DNA from: Hydrotalea sp.
GTDB taxonomy: Bacteria > Bacteroidota > Bacteroidia > Chitinophagales > Chitinophagaceae
Assembly (NCBI GenBank): GCA_022402565.1
Contig: JAKRSC010000005.1
Coordinates: 208,060 to 272,059, forward strand
DNA length: 64,000 nucleotides
Reading direction: 5' to 3'
Numbering within the stretch: the stretch's first letter is position 1; every line of letters starts with the position of its first letter. Position numbers and translations under genes: made by a program. Under the pieces are notes generated by a model, which was not told the DNA's origin, searched no databases, and saw only the letters and a list, made by a program, of their open reading frames with translations. This document shows positions 18,699-28,203 of the stretch, in pieces.

Positions 18699-19106
18699 AT
18701 GAAAAAGCTATTAGGGGTTATACTAGTCATGTCTATAGTTATTGGTTGCGGCAAAAAGGTATATCCCGATGTGAATTGGGGTAATAACAAAAAATGGGTC
18801 ATCACCGAAATGAATGGCGTACCAATTCAACAAAGCGGAACTGATAAGGATGCACATTTTGTTTTTGACCCCGAAACCAAAAGATTTGGCGGAAGTTCAG
18901 GTTGCAATAGAATGAGCGGCTTTTATACAATTGAAAAGAAAAATAACATTAAGTTCGGAGAAATTGCATCTACAAAAATGGCATGTCCAGATTTAGCATT
19001 TGAACAAGCGGTATTGAAAGCTATTCCTACTATTACACAATTTACAGTAGAGAATAATCAATTGCTTTTTTGGAATAACAATACTATAGTTTTTCGGCTT
19101 CGTTAA
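18699..19106 (+). CDS. META domain lipoprotein (HslJ-like)
   Basis: A small 135-residue envelope lipoprotein with lipobox VIGC (Cys17). The mature part is a META domain: KWVITEMNGVPI, then FDPETKRFGGSSGCNRMSGFY, STKMACPD and the terminal strand NNTIVFRL. The paired cysteines in GCNRM and ACPD are typical. The family includes HslJ, linked to stress and antibiotic resistance in E. coli, but no specific activity is assigned. Its stop abuts the end of sprA on the opposite strand. Confidence 0.82.
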   Translation: MKKLLGVILVMSIVIGCGKKVYPDVNWGNNKKWVITEMNGVPIQQSGTDKDAHFVFDPETKRFGGSSGCNRMSGFYTIEKKNNIKFGEIASTKMACPDLAFEQAVLKAIPTITQFTVENNQLLFWNNNTIVFRLR

Positions 19107-22100
19107 TTACTGAGCAAGGGCTATTCTAAATTGTATACCTGCTCTTGTATTTGTAATTGGTGCAGCCGTACTAATGTAAGGAATAACCCTTCTTTGATCA
19201 AAGAAGAACTTAATATTGATTCTGTTATTTAACACATAGTCAACAGCAGGCTGAATAGAAATTTCTTTTTGTCCACCTGTACCATAAGCATTTTGCTGAT
19301 CTAGCCTGCTGTTGCTAATTGCATTGTCACGAATAGATACATTTAATTGAACATTCAAATCGTTTTCTAGTGTTTTTCCTTGTTTTCCAGGCAAACGGAA
19401 TGGCAGCTTAAAGCCTCTCTTCCTCCAGCCAAATCCAAAATTCCAAGCAGTGGTATGAGACTCTGCCAACTGAAAGTCAACCAAACTCATGCTCAACTGT
19501 CGACTTCTTCTGTATTCGAATTTAAAATTAAGTTGCTGTTGAGTAGTAACATCAAATCCAATTAAAGGATCAAAACTTTCTTCTAAAGTTAAGTTAGGCA
19601 ATAAAAAGAACGGAATGTAATTACCACTAATCGTATCTATAAACCCAGGTGCATTGAATCCAAATGGATCTTGGAATAATAATGCCGAATTAAAGCTATT
19701 CATACTCAATCGACTATTGTAACCATGCTGAATTGAAATAACATTGAATTTTTCTGCAATCGCAGGAATTCTTGTTAATCCAGTATAAGTCAATCTCCAA
19801 TTGGGCTTGGGTAATATACCAGCAAAAGGATTGCTTCTAATATTCGGATTACTTTGACGCATTAATGCAACTTCGTTTGGATCTTTCCCTGAATAAGCAG
19901 CTAAAAAGGAAGGAATCAAGACATCTTGGGCATAGCGACCATAACCTCTTGCAAATCCATCTGGTGTAAATTTTTGTGCATCAGGTAGCGCTTGCCAGTA
20001 TGGATTACTTTCTGCAACTCTTCTTGAAATAATAATCCTATTATTTTCAAACTCTTTGAAGGTGGCGGAAACTTCATTAGGATTGAACTTTCTAAATAAT
20101 GTACTTACAGCCATATAAGAAACGCTGAATCCACCTTGAGCTAGAGGATTTAGATGACGGAAACGGCCTCCACCAAGAGTATCTTTAAATAGTTGTGAAT
20201 AATCTTTGTTAAAACTTTTATCTAGTGTTACAAAAATGCTTAACTCTTTTACTGGCTCAATTTGGGCTGCAATATTTAATCTTTGTTCAAAATTTTGTCT
20301 GAACAAGAAATTAAATAAAGTGTCTCTTGACATTAAACCACGCTTTGCAAAATTATTTAAACCAGATGTGTCTAATTGTTTTCCAAATATGTAGCCTAAT
20401 CCAGGTGCACTGCTCCTGAAATTGTTTCCTAATACCCTGCTACTATCCATAAACCCTGGTAAAGTACTGCGATAATTTTCAGTGTAATTAACACTCACTC
20501 TCTTAACCATTGTTACAATAGAACCAACCGCCCTTTCAAAAGTACCCAGCTGCAAAGGTGCATTTTGTAATTGCATTCGTTTAGCTAAACGAACATCTCG
20601 TTTAAGTTGACGCCATTTTCTTAATGCCAATTTTCTTTCCTTTCCAGATTTTCCTTTTACTACTTCTTCCCTACTTGGAATTTCAGTTCCTAGCGGATTA
20701 GAATTTTGCGGTGCATCTTGCACATCATTCTTTCCTGGTAAATTGGTTCTACTAGATTTACTGCCACGAGGAGCTTGTGGCGATACATTCTCCAAGGCTC
20801 GTAACCACCTCGATTTATTATACAATCGTGCGAAATCAAATTCTGCATTTAAGGTATTATCCTGTGTATTTTCAATGATGTTTCCTAAACTTCTTGCAAT
20901 TAAGCTAGCTGCCTGCCAATTATAATTAGTTGCATAAGCATAACGAGCAGTTATCCAATCGGTCAGGGGTAATTTATTAAGAGGAAGTGTATAGGTAAAA
21001 ACTGCTCTTTGTTGATATTGGGTATTTCTTCCACCTCTAAAGAAATTACCCCACATAGAATCTTTTTTGAATCTATCATCTATTCTCCCGTTAGGCTCAT
21101 CAACCCTAGCAAAGTTGGTAGCAGTAAAGTCAAAATTCACACTGCGTGTTACATCCCACCTAAAATTATAAAACCGATCAAAGGTGAAGAATTTATCATA
21201 AGTGGTATCTACACGTTCTACTTTATTATCAAATGAATTAACTATACGAGGTACAAATTCCCCAAACTGCCTATTGATATCGGCCCTAAATGATATGAGT
21301 GACGGTTGTAAATTAAAATTAAAGTCGCGTATCCAATTCAGCCAAACAGATCTATTTCTAATAAGTTTTTTAAATGGCTCTTTGAATCTATTTTCTCCAT
21401 TATATGTATAACCAATACCTCCTCTATGACGAGCGAGCTTATTTTGTAATATTAATGGGCTAACTTGACTAAATTCAGTGAAAGAATAGCTAAAATCAAA
21501 ATTACTCAAACTCCACAGCTTAGGTTTTGCAGCACCAGGTGCAATGCGCACATTTGTAAGGTTCAAAGTTTTTATTGTAGTTTGATCAATAGCTGCATTA
21601 CGAATTGAATCGCGCTTATTAGCAGGAGCAAGACCAATTTTTTCTTTAAACCTTACATCACGATCATATGGATCAAATTCTGGTGTACGAATGGTTCTAT
21701 TGATACTAGCAAATACAGGAATACTTAATCTGCTTTTCTGAGGAAGAAGTTTCCCTGCATCAATGTTTGTAGCAATATCAAATTGAAATAAATTATCTCG
21801 AGCTCTTTCATTTACTCTTTGTTCAATTGTACCAAATCCTTGTGTATACATGTTTGCAGAAACTGAAACTGTACCTAAATCAGCCAGCATCATATCAATC
21901 CTTCCTAGAGCAGCATATCCAGCTCTCTCATCTAATTGAGAAAGCCTCAATTCATTAATCCAAACCTCTGCATCTACGGCTTGTCCATCTGCTTGCAATG
22001 CATTTTCCACTCCTACTAAAAAGCCCCTAACTTCTCCCATATTAGGATTACCCATGATACTATAGACACGTCCATTCGCACGCTGCTCCCTGTATATTTG

Positions 22101-25100
22101 CCCTATCTGTGTACCAGCATTATTCCTTCTTAGTTTTAGATCTACCAACTCTCTTAATGCAAAGTCTAAATTATTTTGAGCAGGCCATACAACAGTATCT
22201 TGTGCCCTACTATAACTACCAGGCGGAGTTATTTTGAGCGGAATTTTTATTTCATAAAAGTTATTTAAAAAGTCTTGCCCTAATCTAACAACAAGAAATA
22301 AATCACCATCGCGAACAGGCCTACTTCCTACCACACTTTCAGCGTGTGCAAACATAGAAATCCTTCCATATTGGCGAATATCCATATTCAATGTTTTGAA
22401 TACAGCTCTTGCATCACCGTTTTGCAAGTTTCTTAGTTGCATACTCAGAGCTTGTTCGTTTTGAAGAAGATTTATTCCATTATTACTCAATTGCTGAACA
22501 CGTTCAATACCTGGAGGAATCACATAATTTACAGGTTGTCGTGCTCCATTCTCTTCTAAATTAACTGCTAGGGTATTAAATTTTGTTCCTGTTGCAGTTG
22601 GATTAATAGGTCTATATTGACCCGTAGTATCTAAATCATAAATAAACTGGCGCCACTGATTACGAACCAAATCAAAACGAGCAAAACGAAGTACAACACT
22701 ATCCTCAAAATCGGTCATATACATTCTTACAAATCGTATTGATTTGAAATCTGGAATATTCCCAACTTTCCTACTGAATGCTCTTACTGGCACCCTAAAT
22801 AAATACCAATTTTCTTGTCTTTGTACACCATCTGCTGAATTAACATTCACTCTTTTTACATCGGTTATGTATTGTGAATTGGTCACATTCATTCCCGGAT
22901 TCAAATCAATTTCATACTCATAATACTCTTCCGTTTCATTCAAGGTATTATCTCTATTTAGATCTTCATTATCGGGGAATAAGGTTGCAGCCGGGGTAAA
23001 CTGTCCAGAACCTGCAGCCACAGGAGAATTACCCTGAGGGTTATTAAAGTTTTTATATCGTCCTAAAATTCCAACACCTGCAGCAGTATATCTATCATCT
23101 CTGAACCATATATAATCATCGTTTGATGGATCAACCAATGCTTGTTGATAAACAATTGAGTTGGTACCAAAATTTTGAGCTAGTCTATTTAAGTAGAACT
23201 GTCGTTTTCTTCTTTCATCTTCATTACCCATTCCATCAAAACCTACATCTTGAAATGGTCGATCATTGGGATCGTTACTAAATGCTTGTGTAATTTGAAT
23301 TGGATTGACCGGAGTTCTTCCCCAAGTTGTTGTACTATCAACAGCAGCAGGAATAGTGGGTGTGTTTAGTCCGTTTTCATAAAACCTTCTCCCATCCTTC
23401 AAAATATCTTCACTTACATTACCCAAATTCAATAATAGCTTTCCACCTCTACTATTTGGCTTTAAAATGAATGGATCCTGAATCCAAAACTCTACAAACT
23501 CAATATTAGCTGTTTCAAAATCGGTTTGATCTATCGCTCGCATAATACCTCCCCAGCGGCTTCGAGGTTGCGTAAGTCTTCCTTGAGCATTAATCTGGCC
23601 AGGTCTATTTTCAAAATTATAAGGACCTCTTTCAGTTGGATAATACGCCAAATCGAACGTGAATGTTTGAATATCAGTTATGTTAGTAGTTCTTTGCGGA
23701 AATAATTCATTGGTGAATACTTGACGCACACGAGGATCACTTAACTCTGCAAGATTTCTTCTAAGTGGATTATTAGCACTGTTTTTGTCTTGCAAATTGG
23801 GTTCGATGTTATACCATGCAAGCTTTGCTCTATTGAAATTATAATTGACAGAATCTGTGAGTGTAGCTTCAGGAAACCTAGTTGTGCCTTGAGGAGTAGA
23901 TGCAAGAGCCCAAGCAACAAAAGGAAATCTTAAATCAATATTGTTTCTAGTTCCTTCAAAATCATCTATATAAATTAATCCATTTTCACCTCGTCCAATT
24001 TGAGGCGGATGTCCAGGCTTTAACATGGCACCTTCACCATAAGCATTAATTGAAGACATGCCTTTAGGTTGATAAAATGGCAACTTTGAAAGCACTCTAT
24101 TCAATCCGGGTAAATCAGATCTATAGCTGAAATCTACGCCATACATAGTATTGCGAATAGGATCATCACCAAAGTTCATTTTATTAAAGAACGGTCGTTC
24201 ACCTAAGCGAACAACTGACGCCCCAACTGAAAGTTTTCTGTTTGCTAAATAATCTAATCTTAAACCTGCGAAACCTCGTTGCTGCATTGCAAATCCTATG
24301 TTGTTTTCAAATGAAACCTGCACAGGAATACCAGAGCTTAAAATTCCTTGATTAATTATTCTTACGGTACCTAAATTATAATCAACAATAAAATCTTCTC
24401 CTTCTCTCAAGATAGAACCTCCTGCTGAAACAGTAACCGAGCCGGGAGGAACGTTAAAAGTATTGAGTGAAATTTCAGAACCCCCAGCAGTTTTTGCTTG
24501 TCCTTGCATCAAGAACCTGTTTACGTTGGCATAAGTTTGTGCTATAGCCTTTATTGAATCATACAGTTGGTAATACACATACTTCTGCTTTAATGCAGAA
24601 CTACTAGTATTAAATGCTAGTCTATCTAAATCTCTACCAAAGGGTTCTAATACAGGAAAAATAACTTTCCCTTGTTGGGGAAGTACAGTAAACCCTTCTA
24701 TAAAATCAAACATCCCATCGGGCTGTGGATCATTTCTGTTGTTTAACCTGTCTAGTTGTAAAATGCGCAAAAGTGGCTGTCCTTCAACTGCAGCATCAGA
24801 TTCAGGAAGAAACCTTTTTAATCCTCCACTAGGCTCCTCAAATAAAACATTAAATTGAAAGTTTTCTCTTTGAATACCTCCAAACAAATCCAATGAATAC
24901 ACATTCTTCATCATTAACTGCCAGATAGGCAAATTAGGACGCTGAGAAGTAGCTTTTAATAACTTTAAGAACAACACTTGCTGAACGCCTCTTGCTGAAT
25001 CTAATGCAACATCTTGTGAGAATTCACCAACTTGAAAAACGCGACCATTAAAAGTATACTGATAAGCTACTCCAATAACCTCATCAGGCGCAACATTTAT

Positions 25101-26399
25101 ATTCAATGAAACAAAACCTACTTGTGGATTAAAAAAATATTCACTTGGATTCAGTTTTCTCGCAAAGGTTTTTTCAAAATCATCAACTGGCCTTAATCCT
25201 CTTGCTAGCAAACGTCCATTCACTAAAAAAGGATTCCTTGCATTAACATCTGAAGCTAATCCAGCATACAAATCATTTGCTCCATTAAAAGGAAGTGGTT
25301 GGTTTGTCAAAGAATTAATAGCGGGATTGTGTGGTTGCGTTTCACCCAAATCCATTAATCCTACAACATCTCTTACATCAGTAGTTGCGCCAGTTCTATT
25401 AGTTACCCAAACTTCAATTCTTTGCAGTTGAACCTGTGAATTTACAACCGGCAACTGTTGCATAGTTCTGTTATAGGTATTTCTAAAATATTGTGCTAAT
25501 AAAAAATGTCTGTTCTCTTCATAATCATCTAATCGCTTTTGGAAAGTATTGTTTGCTGCACCACCTTGTAAAGTCAATGATTGTCTTTGCGAACGTTGAT
25601 TGGCTAAAGCACCCGTTATGAATAGTTTCCCAAATTGAAGCTGAGTTTTAATACCAAACAAATTTTGAGCCCCCGGAATTAAACTACCCCTACTTTGAAA
25701 TGCAATATTACCCGCCTCAATACTTTTAATCATTTCATCATCCATACCCTTATAATCAAGTCTTAATTGATTATCGAAATTGAGGTTACTGAGTGTATTG
25801 TAACTAATTGGAAACTTGAGCTTTTCACCAATTTGTGCATTTACATTTAAATTGGCATTCATATCAAAGTCAAACCCTCCATTTCTTCTGGCCCTTTCAG
25901 CTAGTGTTGGATTTTTGATGTTTTGTCCCTGATATCCTGCTAAGATGTTTAATTCACCTTGTGGCCGAATATCCACTTTTAATCCCCCTGGTGTTAATCC
26001 AAATATCCGATCAAACAACCTATCATAAACCCGCATTTGTGGACGAGCAACTTTTTGATTCAATAGTCTAAGCGCCTCACTTCTATCTTGAAAATATTTT
26101 CTTTCTTGCCTCCTCGATTCCAGCTCCATCATTTCTTTCATACTCAAACGCATAGGCGACCTATAATTGCTAGATCCCACTTGCTCTCGAATGATATAAG
26201 ATTTTGACTTAGGATCGTATTCAACCTGCCTCTTCAAAAAGTTGGTATCTCTTAAATCGAAGGGATTTTTTGGCGCAAATAAACCGTCGCCTCTCCTGTC
26301 TTTGATTGTATAACGCAAAGAGTCTTTCTTCTGTGCAAATACTTGCACAAACGAACAGATAAGGATGATCCAAATAAATACTTTGCGTTGCCTGAACAA
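19107..26399 (-). CDS. sprA: SprA, type IX secretion outer-membrane translocon
   Basis: A giant outer-membrane beta-barrel that forms the protein-conducting pore of the type IX secretion system and, in gliding species, is needed for motility. The 2430 residues agree with known SprA. A signal peptide (VFIWIILICSFVQVFA before Gln23) leads into a protein full of beta-strand segments, repeated LNFDNQLRLDY-type and FNVLFEEPSG-type stretches, and barrel strands up to a terminal FRIALAQ. The only usable start is a TTG at 26399. An upstream in-frame TAA lies six codons before it. The ruvA-sprA order, with a 40-base gap, is common in Bacteroidota and supports the call. Confidence 0.95.
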   Translation of the reverse strand: MFRQRKVFIWIILICSFVQVFAQKKDSLRYTIKDRRGDGLFAPKNPFDLRDTNFLKRQVEYDPKSKSYIIREQVGSSNYRSPMRLSMKEMMELESRRQERKYFQDRSEALRLLNQKVARPQMRVYDRLFDRIFGLTPGGLKVDIRPQGELNILAGYQGQNIKNPTLAERARRNGGFDFDMNANLNVNAQIGEKLKFPISYNTLSNLNFDNQLRLDYKGMDDEMIKSIEAGNIAFQSRGSLIPGAQNLFGIKTQLQFGKLFITGALANQRSQRQSLTLQGGAANNTFQKRLDDYEENRHFLLAQYFRNTYNRTMQQLPVVNSQVQLQRIEVWVTNRTGATTDVRDVVGLMDLGETQPHNPAINSLTNQPLPFNGANDLYAGLASDVNARNPFLVNGRLLARGLRPVDDFEKTFARKLNPSEYFFNPQVGFVSLNINVAPDEVIGVAYQYTFNGRVFQVGEFSQDVALDSARGVQQVLFLKLLKATSQRPNLPIWQLMMKNVYSLDLFGGIQRENFQFNVLFEEPSGGLKRFLPESDAAVEGQPLLRILQLDRLNNRNDPQPDGMFDFIEGFTVLPQQGKVIFPVLEPFGRDLDRLAFNTSSSALKQKYVYYQLYDSIKAIAQTYANVNRFLMQGQAKTAGGSEISLNTFNVPPGSVTVSAGGSILREGEDFIVDYNLGTVRIINQGILSSGIPVQVSFENNIGFAMQQRGFAGLRLDYLANRKLSVGASVVRLGERPFFNKMNFGDDPIRNTMYGVDFSYRSDLPGLNRVLSKLPFYQPKGMSSINAYGEGAMLKPGHPPQIGRGENGLIYIDDFEGTRNNIDLRFPFVAWALASTPQGTTRFPEATLTDSVNYNFNRAKLAWYNIEPNLQDKNSANNPLRRNLAELSDPRVRQVFTNELFPQRTTNITDIQTFTFDLAYYPTERGPYNFENRPGQINAQGRLTQPRSRWGGIMRAIDQTDFETANIEFVEFWIQDPFILKPNSRGGKLLLNLGNVSEDILKDGRRFYENGLNTPTIPAAVDSTTTWGRTPVNPIQITQAFSNDPNDRPFQDVGFDGMGNEDERRKRQFYLNRLAQNFGTNSIVYQQALVDPSNDDYIWFRDDRYTAAGVGILGRYKNFNNPQGNSPVAAGSGQFTPAATLFPDNEDLNRDNTLNETEEYYEYEIDLNPGMNVTNSQYITDVKRVNVNSADGVQRQENWYLFRVPVRAFSRKVGNIPDFKSIRFVRMYMTDFEDSVVLRFARFDLVRNQWRQFIYDLDTTGQYRPINPTATGTKFNTLAVNLEENGARQPVNYVIPPGIERVQQLSNNGINLLQNEQALSMQLRNLQNGDARAVFKTLNMDIRQYGRISMFAHAESVVGSRPVRDGDLFLVVRLGQDFLNNFYEIKIPLKITPPGSYSRAQDTVVWPAQNNLDFALRELVDLKLRRNNAGTQIGQIYREQRANGRVYSIMGNPNMGEVRGFLVGVENALQADGQAVDAEVWINELRLSQLDERAGYAALGRIDMMLADLGTVSVSANMYTQGFGTIEQRVNERARDNLFQFDIATNIDAGKLLPQKSRLSIPVFASINRTIRTPEFDPYDRDVRFKEKIGLAPANKRDSIRNAAIDQTTIKTLNLTNVRIAPGAAKPKLWSLSNFDFSYSFTEFSQVSPLILQNKLARHRGGIGYTYNGENRFKEPFKKLIRNRSVWLNWIRDFNFNLQPSLISFRADINRQFGEFVPRIVNSFDNKVERVDTTYDKFFTFDRFYNFRWDVTRSVNFDFTATNFARVDEPNGRIDDRFKKDSMWGNFFRGGRNTQYQQRAVFTYTLPLNKLPLTDWITARYAYATNYNWQAASLIARSLGNIIENTQDNTLNAEFDFARLYNKSRWLRALENVSPQAPRGSKSSRTNLPGKNDVQDAPQNSNPLGTEIPSREEVVKGKSGKERKLALRKWRQLKRDVRLAKRMQLQNAPLQLGTFERAVGSIVTMVKRVSVNYTENYRSTLPGFMDSSRVLGNNFRSSAPGLGYIFGKQLDTSGLNNFAKRGLMSRDTLFNFLFRQNFEQRLNIAAQIEPVKELSIFVTLDKSFNKDYSQLFKDTLGGGRFRHLNPLAQGGFSVSYMAVSTLFRKFNPNEVSATFKEFENNRIIISRRVAESNPYWQALPDAQKFTPDGFARGYGRYAQDVLIPSFLAAYSGKDPNEVALMRQSNPNIRSNPFAGILPKPNWRLTYTGLTRIPAIAEKFNVISIQHGYNSRLSMNSFNSALLFQDPFGFNAPGFIDTISGNYIPFFLLPNLTLEESFDPLIGFDVTTQQQLNFKFEYRRSRQLSMSLVDFQLAESHTTAWNFGFGWRKRGFKLPFRLPGKQGKTLENDLNVQLNVSIRDNAISNSRLDQQNAYGTGGQKEISIQPAVDYVLNNRINIKFFFDQRRVIPYISTAAPITNTRAGIQFRIALAQ

Positions 26400-26439
26400 T
26401 AGCGATAGCCTTGGTTAAAGTAGAACTGCTGCTATAGGC

Positions 26440-27024
26440 TTATAAATTTTTGAGGGCTAGTTTAATAATCTCTTCAGTTTCTAAGGGTGAAGATAAGGAT
26501 TGTATGGTTTTTTTAACAGTTTGTTCAGCTAATGGGCGTCCAATCCCCAACGCAATAAGCGCATGAATGGCATCCTCCTGTGGACTAGAAACTGTTGGAG
26601 TAATAGCCACTTGCTCATGGTGATGTTTGACCAGTTTATCTTTCAACTCCAGTACCAATCGCTCCGCTGTCTTTTTCCCGATTCCTTTTATGCCTTCTAA
26701 TTGTTTCGTTTGCTGCTGAACAATTGCGCGAATAATTTCCTCTGGACGCATTCCACTTAAAATCATCCTCGCAGTATTTGCTCCAACCCCAGAAATGCTT
26801 ATTAGTTGTAAAAAGAGTTCTTTTTCTCCAACAGTTGAGAAGCCATAAAGCAACTGGGCATTTTCTGTTATATGCAAGTAGGTAAAGAGCTGTCCAGAGC
26901 CTTTACCTTGAATTTCAGCATAAGTATGACCGCTAATATGTAACTCATATCCAACCCCATTTACATCAACCACAACCCGCTGCGGTGTTACCATTGCAAA
27001 ATTACCTCGAACAAAAGCTATCAT
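26440..27024 (-). CDS. ruvA: Holliday junction branch migration protein RuvA
   Basis: The 194-residue DNA-binding subunit of RuvAB, which binds Holliday junctions as a tetramer. It has an N-terminal OB fold (MIAFVRGNFAMVTPQRVVVDVNG), two helix-hairpin-helix motifs (LISISGVGANTARMIL and LEGIKGIGKKTAERLVLELKDKL) and a C-terminal domain III (DAIHALIALGIGRPLAEQTVKK) that contacts RuvB. It is upstream of sprA on the same strand and divergent from fabH. Confidence 0.96.
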   Translation of the reverse strand: MIAFVRGNFAMVTPQRVVVDVNGVGYELHISGHTYAEIQGKGSGQLFTYLHITENAQLLYGFSTVGEKELFLQLISISGVGANTARMILSGMRPEEIIRAIVQQQTKQLEGIKGIGKKTAERLVLELKDKLVKHHHEQVAITPTVSSPQEDAIHALIALGIGRPLAEQTVKKTIQSLSSPLETEEIIKLALKNL

Positions 27025-27124
27025 ATCTCAAAAATAAGTGAAAATCAAGCATTTGAATAGATTACCTCTGTCAATTTCATGTTGATCTATAATAAAATCA
27101 GATATTTGCAGCCAATTTTATATC

Positions 27125-28114
27125 ATGACCCAAATTTCAGCAGCCATAACAGCAGTTGGTGGTTTCGTTCCAGAGTATAGATTAACTAATGCCATTCTTG
27201 AAACAATGGTGGATACAAACGATGAGTGGATAAGAACCAGAACAGGTGTTGAAGAGAGAAGAATTTTGAAAGAGCCTGGAAAAGGTAGTAGTGATATGGC
27301 TGTACCTGCTATTCAAGAAATATTGAAGAAGAAGAATATGGCAGCAACCGAAATTGATTGTATTATTTGTGCTACGGTTACGCCAGATATGGTATTCCCT
27401 GCTACCGCAAATGTTATTGGCGATAAACTTGGAGCAACAAATGCTTTCGGATTTGATGTAGGAGCTGCATGTAGTGGCTTTCTATATGCATTAACTACTG
27501 GTGCTGCCTTCATTGAAAGTGGTCGTTATAAAAACGTTGTTGTTGTTGGAGTTGATAAGATGAGTTCAATTATTGATTATACCGATAGAGCAACCTGTAT
27601 CATTTTTGGAGATGGCGCTGGCGCTGTTCTACTCCAAACAAATGAAGAGGGTCTGGGGATTCGTGATAGTATTTTAAAAAGCGATGGACAAGGTCGTCAT
27701 TACCTCCATATGAAAGCTGGTGGAAGCGTTCGTCCAGCAACAGTAGAAACTGTAATGGCAAAAGAACATTTTGTGTACCAAGAAGGACAAGCGGTATTCA
27801 AATTTGCTGTTAAAGGGATGGCTGATGTTAGTGCTGAACTTTTGGAAAGAAATGGATTAACAGCTGATGACATAGCATGGCTAGTTCCACACCAAGCAAA
27901 TCTCCGTATTATAGATGCCACAGCTAATAGAATGGGATTGCCTAAAGAAAAAGTGATGATTAATATTCAAAAGTATGGTAACACCACAGCAGCAACTTTA
28001 CCACTTTGTATATGGGATTGGCAAGACCAATTAAAAAAAGGTGATAATATTGTTCTAGCTGCTTTTGGCGGAGGTTTTACCTGGGGAGCTACATGGATTA
28101 AGTGGGCTATATAG
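27125..28114 (+). CDS. fabH: Beta-ketoacyl-ACP synthase III
   Basis: Initiates fatty acid synthesis by condensing acyl-CoA with malonyl-ACP. The thiolase-fold protein of 329 residues has the complete catalytic triad: Cys116 in GAACSGFLYAL, His256 in VPHQANLRI and Asn286 in KYGNTTAAT. The N-terminus carries TNDEWIRTRTGVEERR. It is not in a fab operon here; it stands alone, divergent from ruvA and ended by a hairpin, so a secondary FabH paralogue is possible. Confidence 0.92.
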   Translation: MTQISAAITAVGGFVPEYRLTNAILETMVDTNDEWIRTRTGVEERRILKEPGKGSSDMAVPAIQEILKKKNMAATEIDCIICATVTPDMVFPATANVIGDKLGATNAFGFDVGAACSGFLYALTTGAAFIESGRYKNVVVVGVDKMSSIIDYTDRATCIIFGDGAGAVLLQTNEEGLGIRDSILKSDGQGRHYLHMKAGGSVRPATVETVMAKEHFVYQEGQAVFKFAVKGMADVSAELLERNGLTADDIAWLVPHQANLRIIDATANRMGLPKEKVMINIQKYGNTTAATLPLCIWDWQDQLKKGDNIVLAAFGGGFTWGATWIKWAI

Positions 28115-28126
28115 AGAAAAAAAATT

Positions 28127-28158
28127 AAAGGTGGAGGTTATTAGCCGTCCACCCTTTT
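28127..28158. terminator. Bidirectional terminator between fabH and the GH3 gene
   Basis: AAAGGTGGA at 28127-28135 pairs with TCCACCCTTT at 28148-28157, with one bulged base. T-rich flanks lie on both strands (TTTT at the plus side, an A run at 28117-28124 on the other), so it can end both fabH and the polysaccharide locus. Confidence 0.65.
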
Positions 28159-28203
28159 CATTGAACAAACACAAACAATTGCTATTTGAAAGTTGAACAA
28201 TAG

